DNA of 64,000 nt, from positions 1 through 64,000 of the forward strand of contig QHWT01000056.1 of NCBI GenBank assembly GCA_003222675.1, read 5' to 3'. The notes below the pieces were generated by a model. That model made no database searches. It was not told the DNA's origin and worked only from the letters and a program-made list of their open reading frames with translations. Below are positions 1 through 8,163 of the stretch, one piece after another. Every line of letters starts with the position of its first letter. Position 1 is the first letter of the stretch. This DNA comes from Acidobacteriota bacterium. GTDB lineage: Bacteria; Acidobacteriota; Vicinamibacteria; Vicinamibacterales; 2-12-FULL-66-21. The position numbers and the translations under genes are program-made.

Positions 1-132
1 GTGAGCATAGAAGGGCACCACGCCATCGGAATAGCGGGAGCTGATCCCACTGAGCCGCCGATCATGGAAACGTTGCGACGAATGGAGATGGAGGTCTGCC
101 GCACGATTGAACTATTCAGGCCTGAGTTCTAG
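1..132 (+). CDS. Possible 3' end of a gene entering from the left edge
   Basis: The first forward frame is open from base 1 to a TAG at 130-132, giving 43 residues. The last part is rich in Met, Glu and Arg (METLRRMEMEV followed by CRTIELFRPEF). The beginning lies outside the window. I recognise no family, and the stretch may be chance; it is listed only because it is the sole coding candidate at this edge. Confidence 0.2.
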   Translation: MSIEGHHAIGIAGADPTEPPIMETLRRMEMEVCRTIELFRPEF

Positions 133-455
133 TTCCTTCGAGCAATCTCGCGCGCTGGACCATGCGGATACTGACAGCCAATCTGACAGCCAAACCGACG
201 GATTCCGGCGGATCAGGCGGCACGCTGCGGACGCGAGATCGTTAGATTTGCTAAAGGAAGCGACTGCACGAGAACACGCGGACGGTGCTCTCTCGCTCTC
301 TTAATCTGCGGGTTGTAGGTTCGATTCCTTTGTGGCTGACCATCTCCCGTTCCTTTCAAACGGGCGCAATCTCGATTCCAGGTGCCGTCTCGCTCCGAGC
401 TGCTTTCCGCATTCCTGCTGCACTACCCGGGCACGCTCGAAAATGCTGGCGATTC
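133..455. other. Non-coding stretch before the amylase gene
   Basis: Apart from the tRNA-like scar at 298-342 I see no supported gene. The short forward frames here lack a ribosome binding site and have no recognisable domain. The 3' end of the reverse-strand amylase gene begins at 456. Confidence 0.4.
298..342 (+). repeat. 3' half of a tRNA-Lys(CTT)-like gene (scar)
   Basis: The segment reads like the 3' part of a tRNA: anticodon loop CTCTTAA, a variable region, a T-arm with loop TTCGATT, a 7-base acceptor strand GTGGCTG, discriminator A and an encoded CCA. The bases upstream do not form the matching 5' anticodon stem, D-arm or acceptor strand, so it is not an intact tRNA. Such 3' fragments are typical of integration (att) scars. 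The T-stem is itself imperfect, which suggests decay. Confidence 0.5.
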
Positions 456-1925
456 TCACGGCTGCTGTCGCACGAACATGACCGCAGTCTGTCCCGGCAC
501 ATTCAATTCGTGGACGCGCCCGCCCGCCTCCACATTAAGCTGCGATCCCGTAACCACCTCAATGTAGCGCCCCGGCTGCAGGCTCTTGCCAAGATCCCGA
601 AGCGCAAGCTGCTCCGCCGCCTTGTTGATCACCACGAGCCGATCGGTGCCTCGTTGCCACGCGATAGCATTCGGTGAACCGATGTCGAGCCAGATGTCGG
701 GCCGCCGCGCGACTCCTCCCTCGTCGGCCAATGACAAATTGTGGAACCTGATGAACGCGAGCAGACGCGGGTCGTCGTACACGTCGCGGCGGCGGTCGTC
801 GACACCGTCACCGATCATGTCGGCGAATACATACGGCAGGCCTTCTTCGAGACCCATGATGTACGCGTACGCGAGCACGATGTCGCCTTCAGCGAGTGGG
901 GCTGACAGGCCGCGCCATCCGATCCCGAAGGTATTCTGCGATTCAGGATCCAACCCGCGATCGCCCGCCTGACCCCGATCGATGTCGTGGTTGCGCACGA
1001 ACGTCACCGCACGGGTTCCCTCTAACGCGCGGCCGTGTGAAGCGGCATCTCGCAGCAGCTGCAGATTCCCACCGAAGTCGAAGGCCTCCTTCATGGTGGC
1101 TGCGAGCGGGAAATCGTAGAAGTCGAGCACAGGGACGTCGGGAATCGCCTTCGGCGATGGAGTGATCACCTCCCCAAACGAATACGCATTCGGCAGGTCC
1201 TGCAGGACATCTGCGAAGAATCCTGGCTCAATGTGCTTGGCCGCGTCAAAACGAAACCCGTCGACACCGAGGCTTGCCAGCTTCCGCAGGTAGTCGCGTA
1301 TGGTGGCGCGAACGTGCGGCGTCTCGGTTCTCAGATCGCAGAGATTGCCACTCAGCCAGCACGGAATCACCGACTCGGGATTCGCATCGCTTACGGTACA
1401 CCGCGGGTGAAAATCCGTCGGCTCGAACTGGGGAAAATGCTCGCTGACGATCATGTTGCCGCTGAGCCGTACGAAATCCGGCTCCGGCATCTCTGTGATG
1501 TCAATCGTGTGGTTGGCAACGACATCGACAACAATTTGGATGTCTACGTGGTCGGCCTCCACGTTCATCGCGCGGAACTCCGCCTCGTTGCCAAGCGGCC
1601 CTTCGATGCGGGAGAAATCCACAGGCTGATAGCGGCCCCACCACTGCCAGACGCGTTCGTTGCTCTTCTGCGGCGGTGAAACATGAACGTGGCTATAGCC
1701 GGCGGCGCGCAGCCGCGACAGGTGCGTGGTGATGTCCACGAAGCGCCAGTTGAACAGCTGAACGATCACGTTACGATGCGCCGGCTCCGGCAGCATCGAT
1801 GCGGACGCAAACGAGATCGCACGAGAGGTGTTACGCGCATTCAGGGGGGCAGATGACCGTGTGCACGCCGCAGGCGAAATAAGGGCGGCGACAAGCGCGA
1901 GAGTGCGGAGAAGATCGCGCTTCAT
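456..1925 (-). CDS. Alpha-amylase family (GH13) lipoprotein
   Basis: This predicted secreted glycoside hydrolase of 489 residues probably cleaves alpha-1,4-glucans. I chose the ATG at 1925 because it begins a lipoprotein signal (MKRDLLRTLALVAALISPAAC, lipobox Cys21); the open frame continues upstream without signal-like sequence. GH13 landmarks are in order: region I DVVANH at about 134-139, region II GFRFD with nucleophile Asp227, region III FGE with acid/base Glu252, and region IV NHD with Asp314. The C-terminal ~80 residues resemble the usual beta-sandwich domain C. The gene stands alone on the reverse strand with no sugar transporter or regulator beside it. The catalytic set is complete, so activity is plausible. 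Exact substrate specificity cannot be read from the sequence. Confidence 0.93.
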   Translation of the reverse strand: MKRDLLRTLALVAALISPAACTRSSAPLNARNTSRAISFASASMLPEPAHRNVIVQLFNWRFVDITTHLSRLRAAGYSHVHVSPPQKSNERVWQWWGRYQPVDFSRIEGPLGNEAEFRAMNVEADHVDIQIVVDVVANHTIDITEMPEPDFVRLSGNMIVSEHFPQFEPTDFHPRCTVSDANPESVIPCWLSGNLCDLRTETPHVRATIRDYLRKLASLGVDGFRFDAAKHIEPGFFADVLQDLPNAYSFGEVITPSPKAIPDVPVLDFYDFPLAATMKEAFDFGGNLQLLRDAASHGRALEGTRAVTFVRNHDIDRGQAGDRGLDPESQNTFGIGWRGLSAPLAEGDIVLAYAYIMGLEEGLPYVFADMIGDGVDDRRRDVYDDPRLLAFIRFHNLSLADEGGVARRPDIWLDIGSPNAIAWQRGTDRLVVINKAAEQLALRDLGKSLQPGRYIEVVTGSQLNVEAGGRVHELNVPGQTAVMFVRQQP

Positions 1926-2770
1926 GCTGGAAGAGGTTGGATGTTCGATCCGATACGCGGGTGAGTCAAATCCCGAATTCACCCACGCCGCTTTTTGGAG
2001 TATAGGACGACGCGGGCAAGAAGGCACGGATTGATGCGCCTGCGTGTCATGGCAGCCGCACTGATGGCGCACTACATTTGCGGTTCGTATTGTATTTGCA
2101 GCCGGCCGGATATAGATCGCCGAGAGCAGCGCCTCTGAGGCGATTGCAATGAAGAAGTGGCAATTCTGAGGGACGCGGATTGCTATGTCAGGTTTTCGCC
2201 AGAACCAGCGTTCTTATTGATGGAGGCCGGAATCGCGTCATGTGGTTGACGGTACCCGACCGAGTGTTTGACTCATGGCACCTCAAAGAGAGCGTCGAGA
2301 CTTCCCTCAGTTTGTGCCCGAGAACGATGCGGATCTCGCACACCCGAACCCTGATCGGATCGATGCGCACCCCCACAGGTCATCGTAGATCTGGCCGGTC
2401 GCGTGCGCTTAATCGACGATTCCTGATACGACCACGTTGGCGAATGCTCGCGGTGTTACCGTGAGGTTCGGGCGCTGCAGCAGGCGCCCGGCGGATGGCG
2501 CGGCATAGTGGACTAAATAATGAGGTGATCCCTAATTCGATTCGCACCGCGCAGTTAATTGTCGCGTCAGCAGCGGCGGCGCCACTGAGGGAGTCCCACT
2601 GGCGACGGCCGGGCTTAGCGGAGTGCGGTGGAGCCGAGCGGGCCGCGTTCATACCGGCCTGTTAGCCGCTAGAATAGGCGAAGATGCCGACAGGGTTAGG
2701 GCACAATCAGGGGTACAATCTCGTTTTTGACTCGATTCAGATTCGCGTAAGTGATTGATTCTAAAGACAC
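1926..2770. other. Non-coding gap between amylase and tRNA-Ser
   Basis: About 845 bases hold only short frames without ribosome binding sites or recognisable domains. The part nearest 1925 should hold the amylase promoter on the reverse strand, but I could not pick out a convincing -35/-10 pair. The reverse frames at 2380-2861 are shadows, the last one running across the tRNA. Confidence 0.4.
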
Positions 2771-2860
2771 GGAGAGATGTCCGAGTGGTTGAAGGAGCAC
2801 GCTTGGAAAGCGTGTGTAGGGGAAACTCTACCGTGGGTTCGAATCCCACTCTCTCCGCCA
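2771..2860 (+). tRNA. tRNA-Ser (GGA)
   Basis: The gene is a 90-base class II tRNA with a long variable arm. The 7-bp acceptor stem pairs GGAGAGA with TCTCTCC, followed by G and an encoded CCA. The anticodon loop is TTGGAAA with anticodon GGA at 2805-2807, reading UCC/UCU serine codons. The T-arm loop is TTCGAAT. Its last 18 bases before CCA (2840-2857) recur exactly at 10445-10462, so this tRNA may have served as an integration site. Confidence 0.98.
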
Positions 2861-3266
2861 ATTTTCGTCCGTTGCTTTCAAAAACTTACAGCGCCCGGTG
2901 ATGTCTCGCCGTGTAACGGCGTCCTATCCAACACCTCTGACCATCTGAAATTCGGCCCGCGAGGCATGTAACAGAACGATTTTCTACCGTAAGTTCTTGC
3001 GTCCAGCGAGTCCACTCTCGGGAGAAGCAAGCGCGACGCAGGTCTCAAACCCCCATTGACATTCGTATGACGGACCCGGCCGGCTAGCGCTGATCCTTTC
3101 GGTTGTACCAGCAACGCCGGGCAGCCGGTTCCACCGGAGTCGCTGGACAGCAACCCCAAAACGTAGTGTCAAGCGACAGGGCAATTTGACGCCCTTACGA
3201 GACTAAGCCTGGTCGAATTCGCGCCCGGCTGCTGGCCTGGGTTCGCAGCTCCGGCGTACTCCACAC
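2861..3266. other. Non-coding gap after tRNA-Ser
   Basis: No supported gene. Around 2971-2994 lies a segment (GATTTTCTACCGTAAGTTCTT) that recurs with three changes near 6800-6820. No clear terminator was found. Confidence 0.35.
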
Positions 3267-4049
3267 TCATTCGGCTCGAATTGCGCCATTCAGAATGTGT
3301 GCGTACGGAACGAACCCTGCCTTTTGAAGAGTCTTACGCGATGGGATGTTCGACGGATTACAGCGAGCACAAGGAACGCTCTCAAGCTCGTAGGCAAGCC
3401 GCTTGAGCTCCTGCACGAAGTACGATCCGAAGCCGCGGCGGCGAAATGGTTCAGCGACTTCCATGTAGATATCCGTGTACGGCACGTTGTAGTGAAACAT
3501 GAGGCCGCCGGTCGCCACGGTCTCGCCATCGAGCTGCAGCAGGCACTCGGTGCCGCCCTGGCGATGAGCGATAGCGCTGCGGGTCTCTTGATCCGACGTC
3601 ACGTGATGGACGACCGCACCATGCGGCGGCAGCGCAGTCCCAATTGCGTCGTGAAAGACGATCTTCTCGCTCCAGATGTCTCGGGCGTAGGTATGCAGCA
3701 TGACGGTCAGCAGAACGTCGCTGGATTGAATTTCCATAAAGCGCGCACCGCTGGCTGAGAGGAACGCCTCAAACAGGTCGAACGCACGCGCGCGGTGTTC
3801 AGGCAGCACATAGAACTCGAACATGGTCGGCTTGTCCTGCCACGGTCCGGCGATCGCCACGGAGGCGAAGCCAGCGATCGTGCCACCGAGCGTGCACATG
3901 TAGGTCAGCGTCCAGCCGTTACGCCGGTGAATCGAGTCGTGCACGATCTGGCAGTTCATTTCCTGGCGGTATCGGACCCGCAAGGGAAGGACGGCGTCAA
4001 CAGTCGAAAGTGTGGCGAGTGCAGGCATCAAAACGATGGAGTCGAGCAC
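3267..4049 (-). CDS. GNAT-family N-acetyltransferase
   Basis: This 260-residue cytoplasmic protein is predicted to transfer an acyl group from acetyl-CoA to an unknown amine. The C-terminal third carries the GNAT core: a beta strand DIYMEVAEPF followed by the acetyl-CoA pyrophosphate loop RRRGFGS (R-x-x-G-x-G/A type) and the helix YFVQELKRLAYE. It ends with the NIPSRKTLQKAGF segment typical of GNAT proteins. The first ~110 residues look like a second, degenerate GNAT-like half. The start at 4049 has no strong ribosome binding site. It lies inside the interval bracketed by the tRNA-Ser repeats. The substrate is unknown. Confidence 0.8.
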   Translation of the reverse strand: MLDSIVLMPALATLSTVDAVLPLRVRYRQEMNCQIVHDSIHRRNGWTLTYMCTLGGTIAGFASVAIAGPWQDKPTMFEFYVLPEHRARAFDLFEAFLSASGARFMEIQSSDVLLTVMLHTYARDIWSEKIVFHDAIGTALPPHGAVVHHVTSDQETRSAIAHRQGGTECLLQLDGETVATGGLMFHYNVPYTDIYMEVAEPFRRRGFGSYFVQELKRLAYELESVPCARCNPSNIPSRKTLQKAGFVPYAHILNGAIRAE

Positions 4050-4098
4050 AGGCGCTTATAACAATCAAGAGCAATGTCCTAACGCTTCTCGTTCTGAT

Positions 4099-5016
4099 TC
4101 AACGGTCTTTGACCACCCGACCCGCGGTCAGAAAGCGGCGATAGCTGCTGAATGTCTCGGTCCGGCGAGTCGACTGCAGGCCGCCGCGCAGCACGGTCAG
4201 CGATTCGACTGACTCCGGCAGCAGCATGACTTCGTCGGGATCGCGGAAGGCCACCGCCTTGTAGTGCATCGTCTGGTCATCCCGCTCGATCACGACCCAG
4301 GGCGCGAGATTGTATCGGCGCTGCAGCCGCCACGGCACCCGCACGTCGACAGGTCCGTCGATCCGCCGATCGACGCGCAGCACTTGGTGCGTCTTCGCGT
4401 CCACCCAGACCCGTCCTCTCGTCGCAAGCGGACCCGACCAGTCGAAGCAGTCGTCGTGCCCGCGCTCGTCTTCGACCAGCTCCGGCCTGCTCGTACGGCT
4501 TGTCGACATGAAGTCGATGATCAGCGCCGCGCGATCCTTCTCCCGGCCGTCGCGTACCGACATGAACCGGTACTCGTCGCGGTGCGCGGGGAGCAGGAAG
4601 GCGAGCGCCTCGGGCGACAGGGGATCGGGATCGGTGCAGCCGCTGCGGTCCTTCTTGTCCCGCTCGCGCGGCGCCCGCCCGTTGATGCGGCGAACCTCCC
4701 GAATCACTCTCGCCGTCGATAGGGTGTCGCCATCGGCCTCGAATTCGACGTGCAGCTCTGATTCGACCGTCCGCGAAAACCCGTCCGGCGACCAGTTCGA
4801 CTGGATGGGTTGCACGGTGGACTGTTCGACGCACATGACGCTTTGCGCAGAGCGGTAGTACTCGCCGACGCGCTCGCCGACGCTCGTCATCAGCCCCTCG
4901 ATATCCGGCGGCGCCTGCGGCGCCGCCGAGACCCAGCAGGCACACACCCCGACCGACGCGAGTAATACAAGGCGCGGGTACCCGCGCCGGCCCATAGCGT
5001 TCGCGACAGTTATCAA
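4099..5016 (-). CDS. Secreted protein of unknown function
   Basis: The 305-residue product has an N-terminal signal peptide (hydrophobic LVLLASVGVCACWVSA, with likely cleavage after the Ala-rich stretch). The mature part is rich in charged residues, and segments such as ATRGRVWVDAKTHQVLRVD resemble outer-membrane-lipoprotein-sorting (LolA/LolB-like) or DUF-type periplasmic proteins frequent in Acidobacteriota. No catalytic motif is visible. Translation may begin at the internal ATG 24 bases downstream (MGRRGYP), closer to a normal signal-peptide length. It follows the GNAT gene on the same strand with a 49-base gap, so the two could be co-transcribed, this gene first. Function unassigned. Confidence 0.65.
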   Translation of the reverse strand: MITVANAMGRRGYPRLVLLASVGVCACWVSAAPQAPPDIEGLMTSVGERVGEYYRSAQSVMCVEQSTVQPIQSNWSPDGFSRTVESELHVEFEADGDTLSTARVIREVRRINGRAPRERDKKDRSGCTDPDPLSPEALAFLLPAHRDEYRFMSVRDGREKDRAALIIDFMSTSRTSRPELVEDERGHDDCFDWSGPLATRGRVWVDAKTHQVLRVDRRIDGPVDVRVPWRLQRRYNLAPWVVIERDDQTMHYKAVAFRDPDEVMLLPESVESLTVLRGGLQSTRRTETFSSYRRFLTAGRVVKDR

Positions 5017-5587
5017 CCCAGCTCCGCAGCCGTTGCTCTTGTCGAGCGGCGCGCGGATCTACACGCGTCGCGCGAGGTGGCAGTCTAAGTGGTTCGGGCC
5101 GTGTCGACAACCGGCCTGCAGCGAAGCATCGTTGCACTCGAAGCGCGCCAGGTGCGGATGTTTCCTGATTGCGCACTCGACCGCGGACGTGTTTCGCAGG
5201 CCGGCCGACCGTCGCTGAACGTTGCGAGGATTGCCGGTTGTTGCCGCTCCGCTCGAACTGCGCCGCCACTCGACGAACAAGATCGCCAAGCGGCTTCTTG
5301 CGATTGGCCTTGAACTCCACTTCGACGACCACGTTCATCCGCTACCTTCCTGTCATCAGGCAGAGTCGATAGCCTGATTCATGCCGTGAGGTTCTGACGT
5401 CACGTCACGACTGAACCGGAGGGCTTCTTGCTGCTGTCTTCTTCGCAACGCGATCTGCGCCGATTTCGGCGCGTTGTGCTGTCCGGCTCCATCAAAACGG
5501 TCACTCACGAGACAGATTCGTACCTGACGATTCCGCGTGGCCTGATGCGGGGAGTCGCGGTCAGCGGACAATGGCAGGAGGGATGAG
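5017..5587. other. Gap with a possible short reverse-strand gene start
   Basis: No gene is well supported. On the reverse strand an ATG at 5338 is preceded by a good AGGAAGG motif and reads MNVVVEVEFKANRKKPLGDL for the first ~40 codons, but the frame then runs antisense through the secreted-protein gene with arginine-rich, non-protein-like sequence. It may be the 5' remnant of a lost gene. Confidence 0.3.
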
Positions 5588-6476
5588 ATGATTCGAAGCG
5601 CCGCGGCCGTCGTCCTCGCGCTCACGCTCACGCTCAATCCGGCGCTGGTCCGCGCCCAGGACACCGTGCTCACGGTCACGGTCCTGTCGGCTGACGTTCA
5701 CAACGGCCCGAGCACCGTCACTCCCGTCATCGCCCATGTACCGCGCGGCACGGTTCTGCCCGTCTCGCGCAATCTCGGAAGCTGGGTCAGAGTTGCCTGG
5801 CCCGGCGCGCCTGACGGCGCCGGTTATGTGCACGTGACGATGGGACGGCTCAGTCCGCTCAAGGCTGATGCGCCCGCCGCGAGCACGTCGCCGCGAGCGC
5901 CCTCCGCGCCCACGCCGGAACCCGCGTCCGCGCCGGCGTCGATGACGGGGCGGACTCGCGCGTCAGCGGAAGAGCGTGTCGCCGTGCGGGGCCCACAGGG
6001 CGTGACGCCAATCAGTCACATCATCGGTGTTGGCGGGCTGGTCGGGTCAATGAGCAGCTTTGGTGCGACCGCGCGCGCGTGGCGCAACGACCGTCTCGGG
6101 ATTCAGCTCCGGCTTACGCGAGATACCATGACGAGCGACGTCGCCCCGGGCCGAGTGACGTCTATGCAGTTCGAGCCGGGAGTGGTGTACGCGTTATTCG
6201 ATCACGTGAGCGACTATGTCTGGATTCGCCCGTACGTCGGCTCCGGCCTGAGTTTCCGTCACCAGACGTTGAAGCTCTCCGCGCCTGCTCCGATCGAGCC
6301 CATGTCGGACAACGGTGTGGGATTTCGCGTTTTCGGCGGCGGCGAACTGACGTTCGCGAGCGTGACGCGGTTCGGACTGCGCGGAGCTCGGATACCGTCG
6401 ACTTCCGACGGCGTTCCCAGGATTCGAGGCAGATCGGTTGAGCGTGTCGATTGCCGGACACTGGTACATCAAATAG
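5588..6476 (+). pseudogene. SH3-like/beta-barrel secreted protein, frameshifted
   Basis: The protein starts with a clear signal peptide (AVVLALTLTLNPALVRAQ), followed by a bacterial SH3-like domain (about residues 25-90, with NGPSTVTPVIAHVPRGT), a Pro/Ala linker, and a region alternating Gly and aromatic residues that resembles an outer-membrane beta-barrel. At about 6379-6382 the frame shifts by one base. Before it the frame reads ELTFASVTRFGL; after it the next frame continues AELGYRRLPTAFPGF and ends IAGHWYIK with TAG at 6474-6476. That ending is barrel-like, whereas the unshifted frame becomes Arg-rich and runs to 6610. So the intended product is about 295 residues. The single-base shift is either a recent mutation or a sequence error. 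Ribosome binding site AGGAGGG precedes the ATG. Confidence 0.7.
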
Positions 6477-7060
6477 GAAGGCGCCGAACACGTCGCGCAG
6501 CGACCTTGGAGCACGTACCGATCGCAGGTCGGGCTGCCCGCCGCTCCTTCAAGGACGCCGCTTCGCGATTGTGCGGGCGTTGCCACGCTTGCGCGATTCC
6601 TCGCGACTAGGTGACGACTTGAATCGGTGACGCTGTGAGACACGAGGAGCGTTGATGCGCGCGGATACGGCGACTGGTCATCCATGAAGCGTGGCCGAGT
6701 CGAAGTCGGCGCGGTCGGCCACACCAAACGTGCGCTTGCCTCTAGCCGCACCCCTCTATGCATTTAGTCGCGGCACGCTCTGCTCGCGTGTAACCGATTT
6801 TCTGCCGTGGGTTCTTCAATTATCGGACGGACTCTCACCAGACGCGGAGCCTCGAGGGCGCGAACCCTTGCACATCACTACGCCACTGAAACCACAAACT
6901 GAGGGGCGGGCACGCTTGACCAGGAAGCGTAATCGCGCGTGCGCGGCTGAGCCGCGTTGGTCACAAACTGAGCGTCCTAGCGACTGTCGCCCAGGCGACA
7001 GTAAGCGTTCAGCGAACTCGACGGATGGTGAGGAGTTCCACAGTTGCGGATGACCAGTCG
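6477..7060. other. Non-coding gap with an inverted repeat
   Basis: No supported gene. At 6983-7002 there is a nearly perfect 20-bp palindrome, ACTGTCGCC-CA-GGCGACAGT. A segment near 6800-6820 repeats the motif seen after the tRNA-Ser gene. Confidence 0.35.
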
Positions 7061-7092
7061 CAAAGAGAGACGGGGATTTCTCGACCCCCGCC
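7061..7092 (-). terminator. Likely terminator of the hsp20 gene
   Basis: Read on the reverse strand just after the hsp20 stop, GGCGGGG and CCCCGTC form a 7-bp GC-rich stem with one G-T pair around a 10-base loop, followed by the pyrimidine-rich tail TCTCTTTG. The U-tract is weak, so this is a moderate call. Confidence 0.45.
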
Positions 7093-7104
7093 TCATAGCG
7101 AGAC

Positions 7105-7551
7105 TTACGCGGCGACTTGGACCTTGATCTGCTTAGCCTTGGCTTCCTCGCGCAGCGGCAGCAGGACCGTCAGCAGGCCGCCCTTGTACTCGGCGCTGAC
7201 CTTTGCGGTGTCGACTGTTGGCGGCAACGCGAACGTCCGCGCGAACGAACCAAAACTTCGCTCGATGCGATGAAACTGCTCCTTCGCGATTTCAGTGTCG
7301 AACTTCCGCTCGCCACGGAGGGTGAGGGTGTTGTCTTCGATCGTCAGTTCGATGTCTTTCTCGTTTATGTCGGAGAGCTCGGCCTTGAGCACCAACTCGC
7401 GCTTGCCGTTGCTGTAAATGTCGACCGCCGGCACCCACGAGCCGGGGGCAAGTTCTTCCTGAGGGCGGCCGTAGAGCCCCTCGAGGGCGCGGCTCATCCG
7501 CTCCTGATACGCGGCCACGTCGCGCGATGAATCCCAACGAACCATAGTCAT
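7105..7551 (-). CDS. Hsp20/alpha-crystallin small heat-shock protein
   Basis: The product has 148 residues, the normal length for bacterial small heat-shock proteins. These are ATP-independent cytoplasmic holdases that bind unfolding proteins. The alpha-crystallin domain spans about residues 40-135: WVPAVDIYSNGKRELVLKAEL, then DIELTIEDNTLTLRGER, then the A-x-Y-K-x-GLL-x-V-x-L motif AEYKGGLLTVLLPL near the end. The start at 7551 has an AGGAG site seven bases upstream. A second ATG lies two codons later. The Shine-Dalgarno sits in the loop of a small hairpin, as in heat-regulated leaders. It follows the 106-residue gene on the same strand after an 89-base gap filled with hairpins. Confidence 0.95.
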   Translation of the reverse strand: MTMVRWDSSRDVAAYQERMSRALEGLYGRPQEELAPGSWVPAVDIYSNGKRELVLKAELSDINEKDIELTIEDNTLTLRGERKFDTEIAKEQFHRIERSFGSFARTFALPPTVDTAKVSAEYKGGLLTVLLPLREEAKAKQIKVQVAA

Positions 7552-7640
7552 GATGTTTCTCCTGTACTGAAACTTTCGGTCTCGCGGCCGGACGTCCGTC
7601 CCGGCCCATCAGATGGACCGGGACGCCGGCAATGCCGGCT
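7552..7640 (-). promoter_or_regulatory. Structured leader of hsp20 (possible RNA thermometer)
   Basis: The stretch contains three inverted repeats. At 7625-7639 GCCGG-CAATG-CCGGC. At 7598-7624 GTCCCGG-C-CCAT-CAG-ATGG-A-CCGGGAC. Nearest the start codon, on the reverse strand, GTTTC (7573-7569) pairs with GAAAC (7559-7555), leaving the AGGA core of the ribosome binding site in a nine-base loop. The GC-rich hairpins could end the upstream transcript. The weak AU-rich hairpin around the ribosome site resembles thermosensing leaders of other small heat-shock genes, but no exact ROSE consensus is present. Confidence 0.4.
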
Positions 7641-7961
7641 TCAAGCAGTCACGGGACCGACGATCTTGTGGAACGTCGAGTTGGACACGTCATAAGTCTG
7701 GACGCGCGGCGTGCCCTCGACCACCGTGGTGAGCGCCTTGAGCACACCGGGATATGCACTGCGGGCATAGATCTCGGCGTTTTCTTTCAGGTCCCACAGG
7801 CTGATGGCGACGGCGTCTGCCCCACCTGGGGCAACGAGCGCGATTTCGTCCTGGAAGCCCTTCTGCTTTCGAAGCATCGGGACGATCTCCTTGTCGAAGA
7901 GTTGAGTGAATTCCGCTGATCGACCGGGTTTGATATGGAAGGCAACGCTGCGAGCAAACAT
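7641..7961 (-). CDS. Antibiotic-biosynthesis-monooxygenase-like (ferredoxin-like fold) protein
   Basis: The product of 106 residues begins MFARSVAFHIKPGRSAEFTQ and continues through EIVPMLRKQKGFQDEIALV and VAISLWDLKENAEIYA, the strand-helix-strand pattern of the small dimeric ABM/YgiN-like alpha+beta barrel. These proteins act on small aromatic or haem-like substrates, or have lost catalysis; no cofactor is needed. The ribosome site is GGAG followed by a short A/T-rich spacer. It is divergent from the XRE regulator gene across a 202-base AT-rich intergenic region and may be controlled by it. Specific reaction unknown. Confidence 0.7.
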   Translation of the reverse strand: MFARSVAFHIKPGRSAEFTQLFDKEIVPMLRKQKGFQDEIALVAPGGADAVAISLWDLKENAEIYARSAYPGVLKALTTVVEGTPRVQTYDVSNSTFHKIVGPVTA

Positions 7962-8163
7962 GTCAATCTCCTTGTGGACGTGCGTTTAAGAAGTGGGGGT
8001 CAGACAACCTGAATTAGTTCAGATAACCTGGAGATTGAGGTGCCTGCCGCAATCACATTAACCATAATAGGTAAATTCACTTTGTTTGTCAAGTAAGATG
8101 TGGAATAATGCTCACTCGGACACGTTAGTTTAATATTTTGAGTTAATTCACGGGAGCGATGGT
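7962..8163. promoter_or_regulatory. Divergent promoter region between the ABM-like gene and the XRE gene
   Basis: This is markedly more AT-rich than its surroundings. At 8009-8022 there is an inverted repeat CTGAA-TTAG-TTCAG flanked by direct repeats AACCTG at 8006-8011 and 8025-8030, a plausible operator. Toward the XRE gene, TTGTTT (8082-8087), an 18-base spacer and TAATGC (8106-8111) could be a promoter. A second AT-rich stretch, TTTAATATTTTGAGTTAATT, lies near 8130-8149. Confidence 0.4.

Noticed and set aside
2649-2861. Reverse-strand frame reading MAERVGFEPTVEFPLHT
   Set aside because: It is the complement of the tRNA-Ser gene, a well-known false protein produced by translating tRNA.
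4277-5338. Long reverse frame of 353 residues
   Set aside because: Runs out of phase with the secreted-protein gene on the same strand, is strongly arginine-rich and has no domain. Only its first ~40 codons are noted as a possible remnant.
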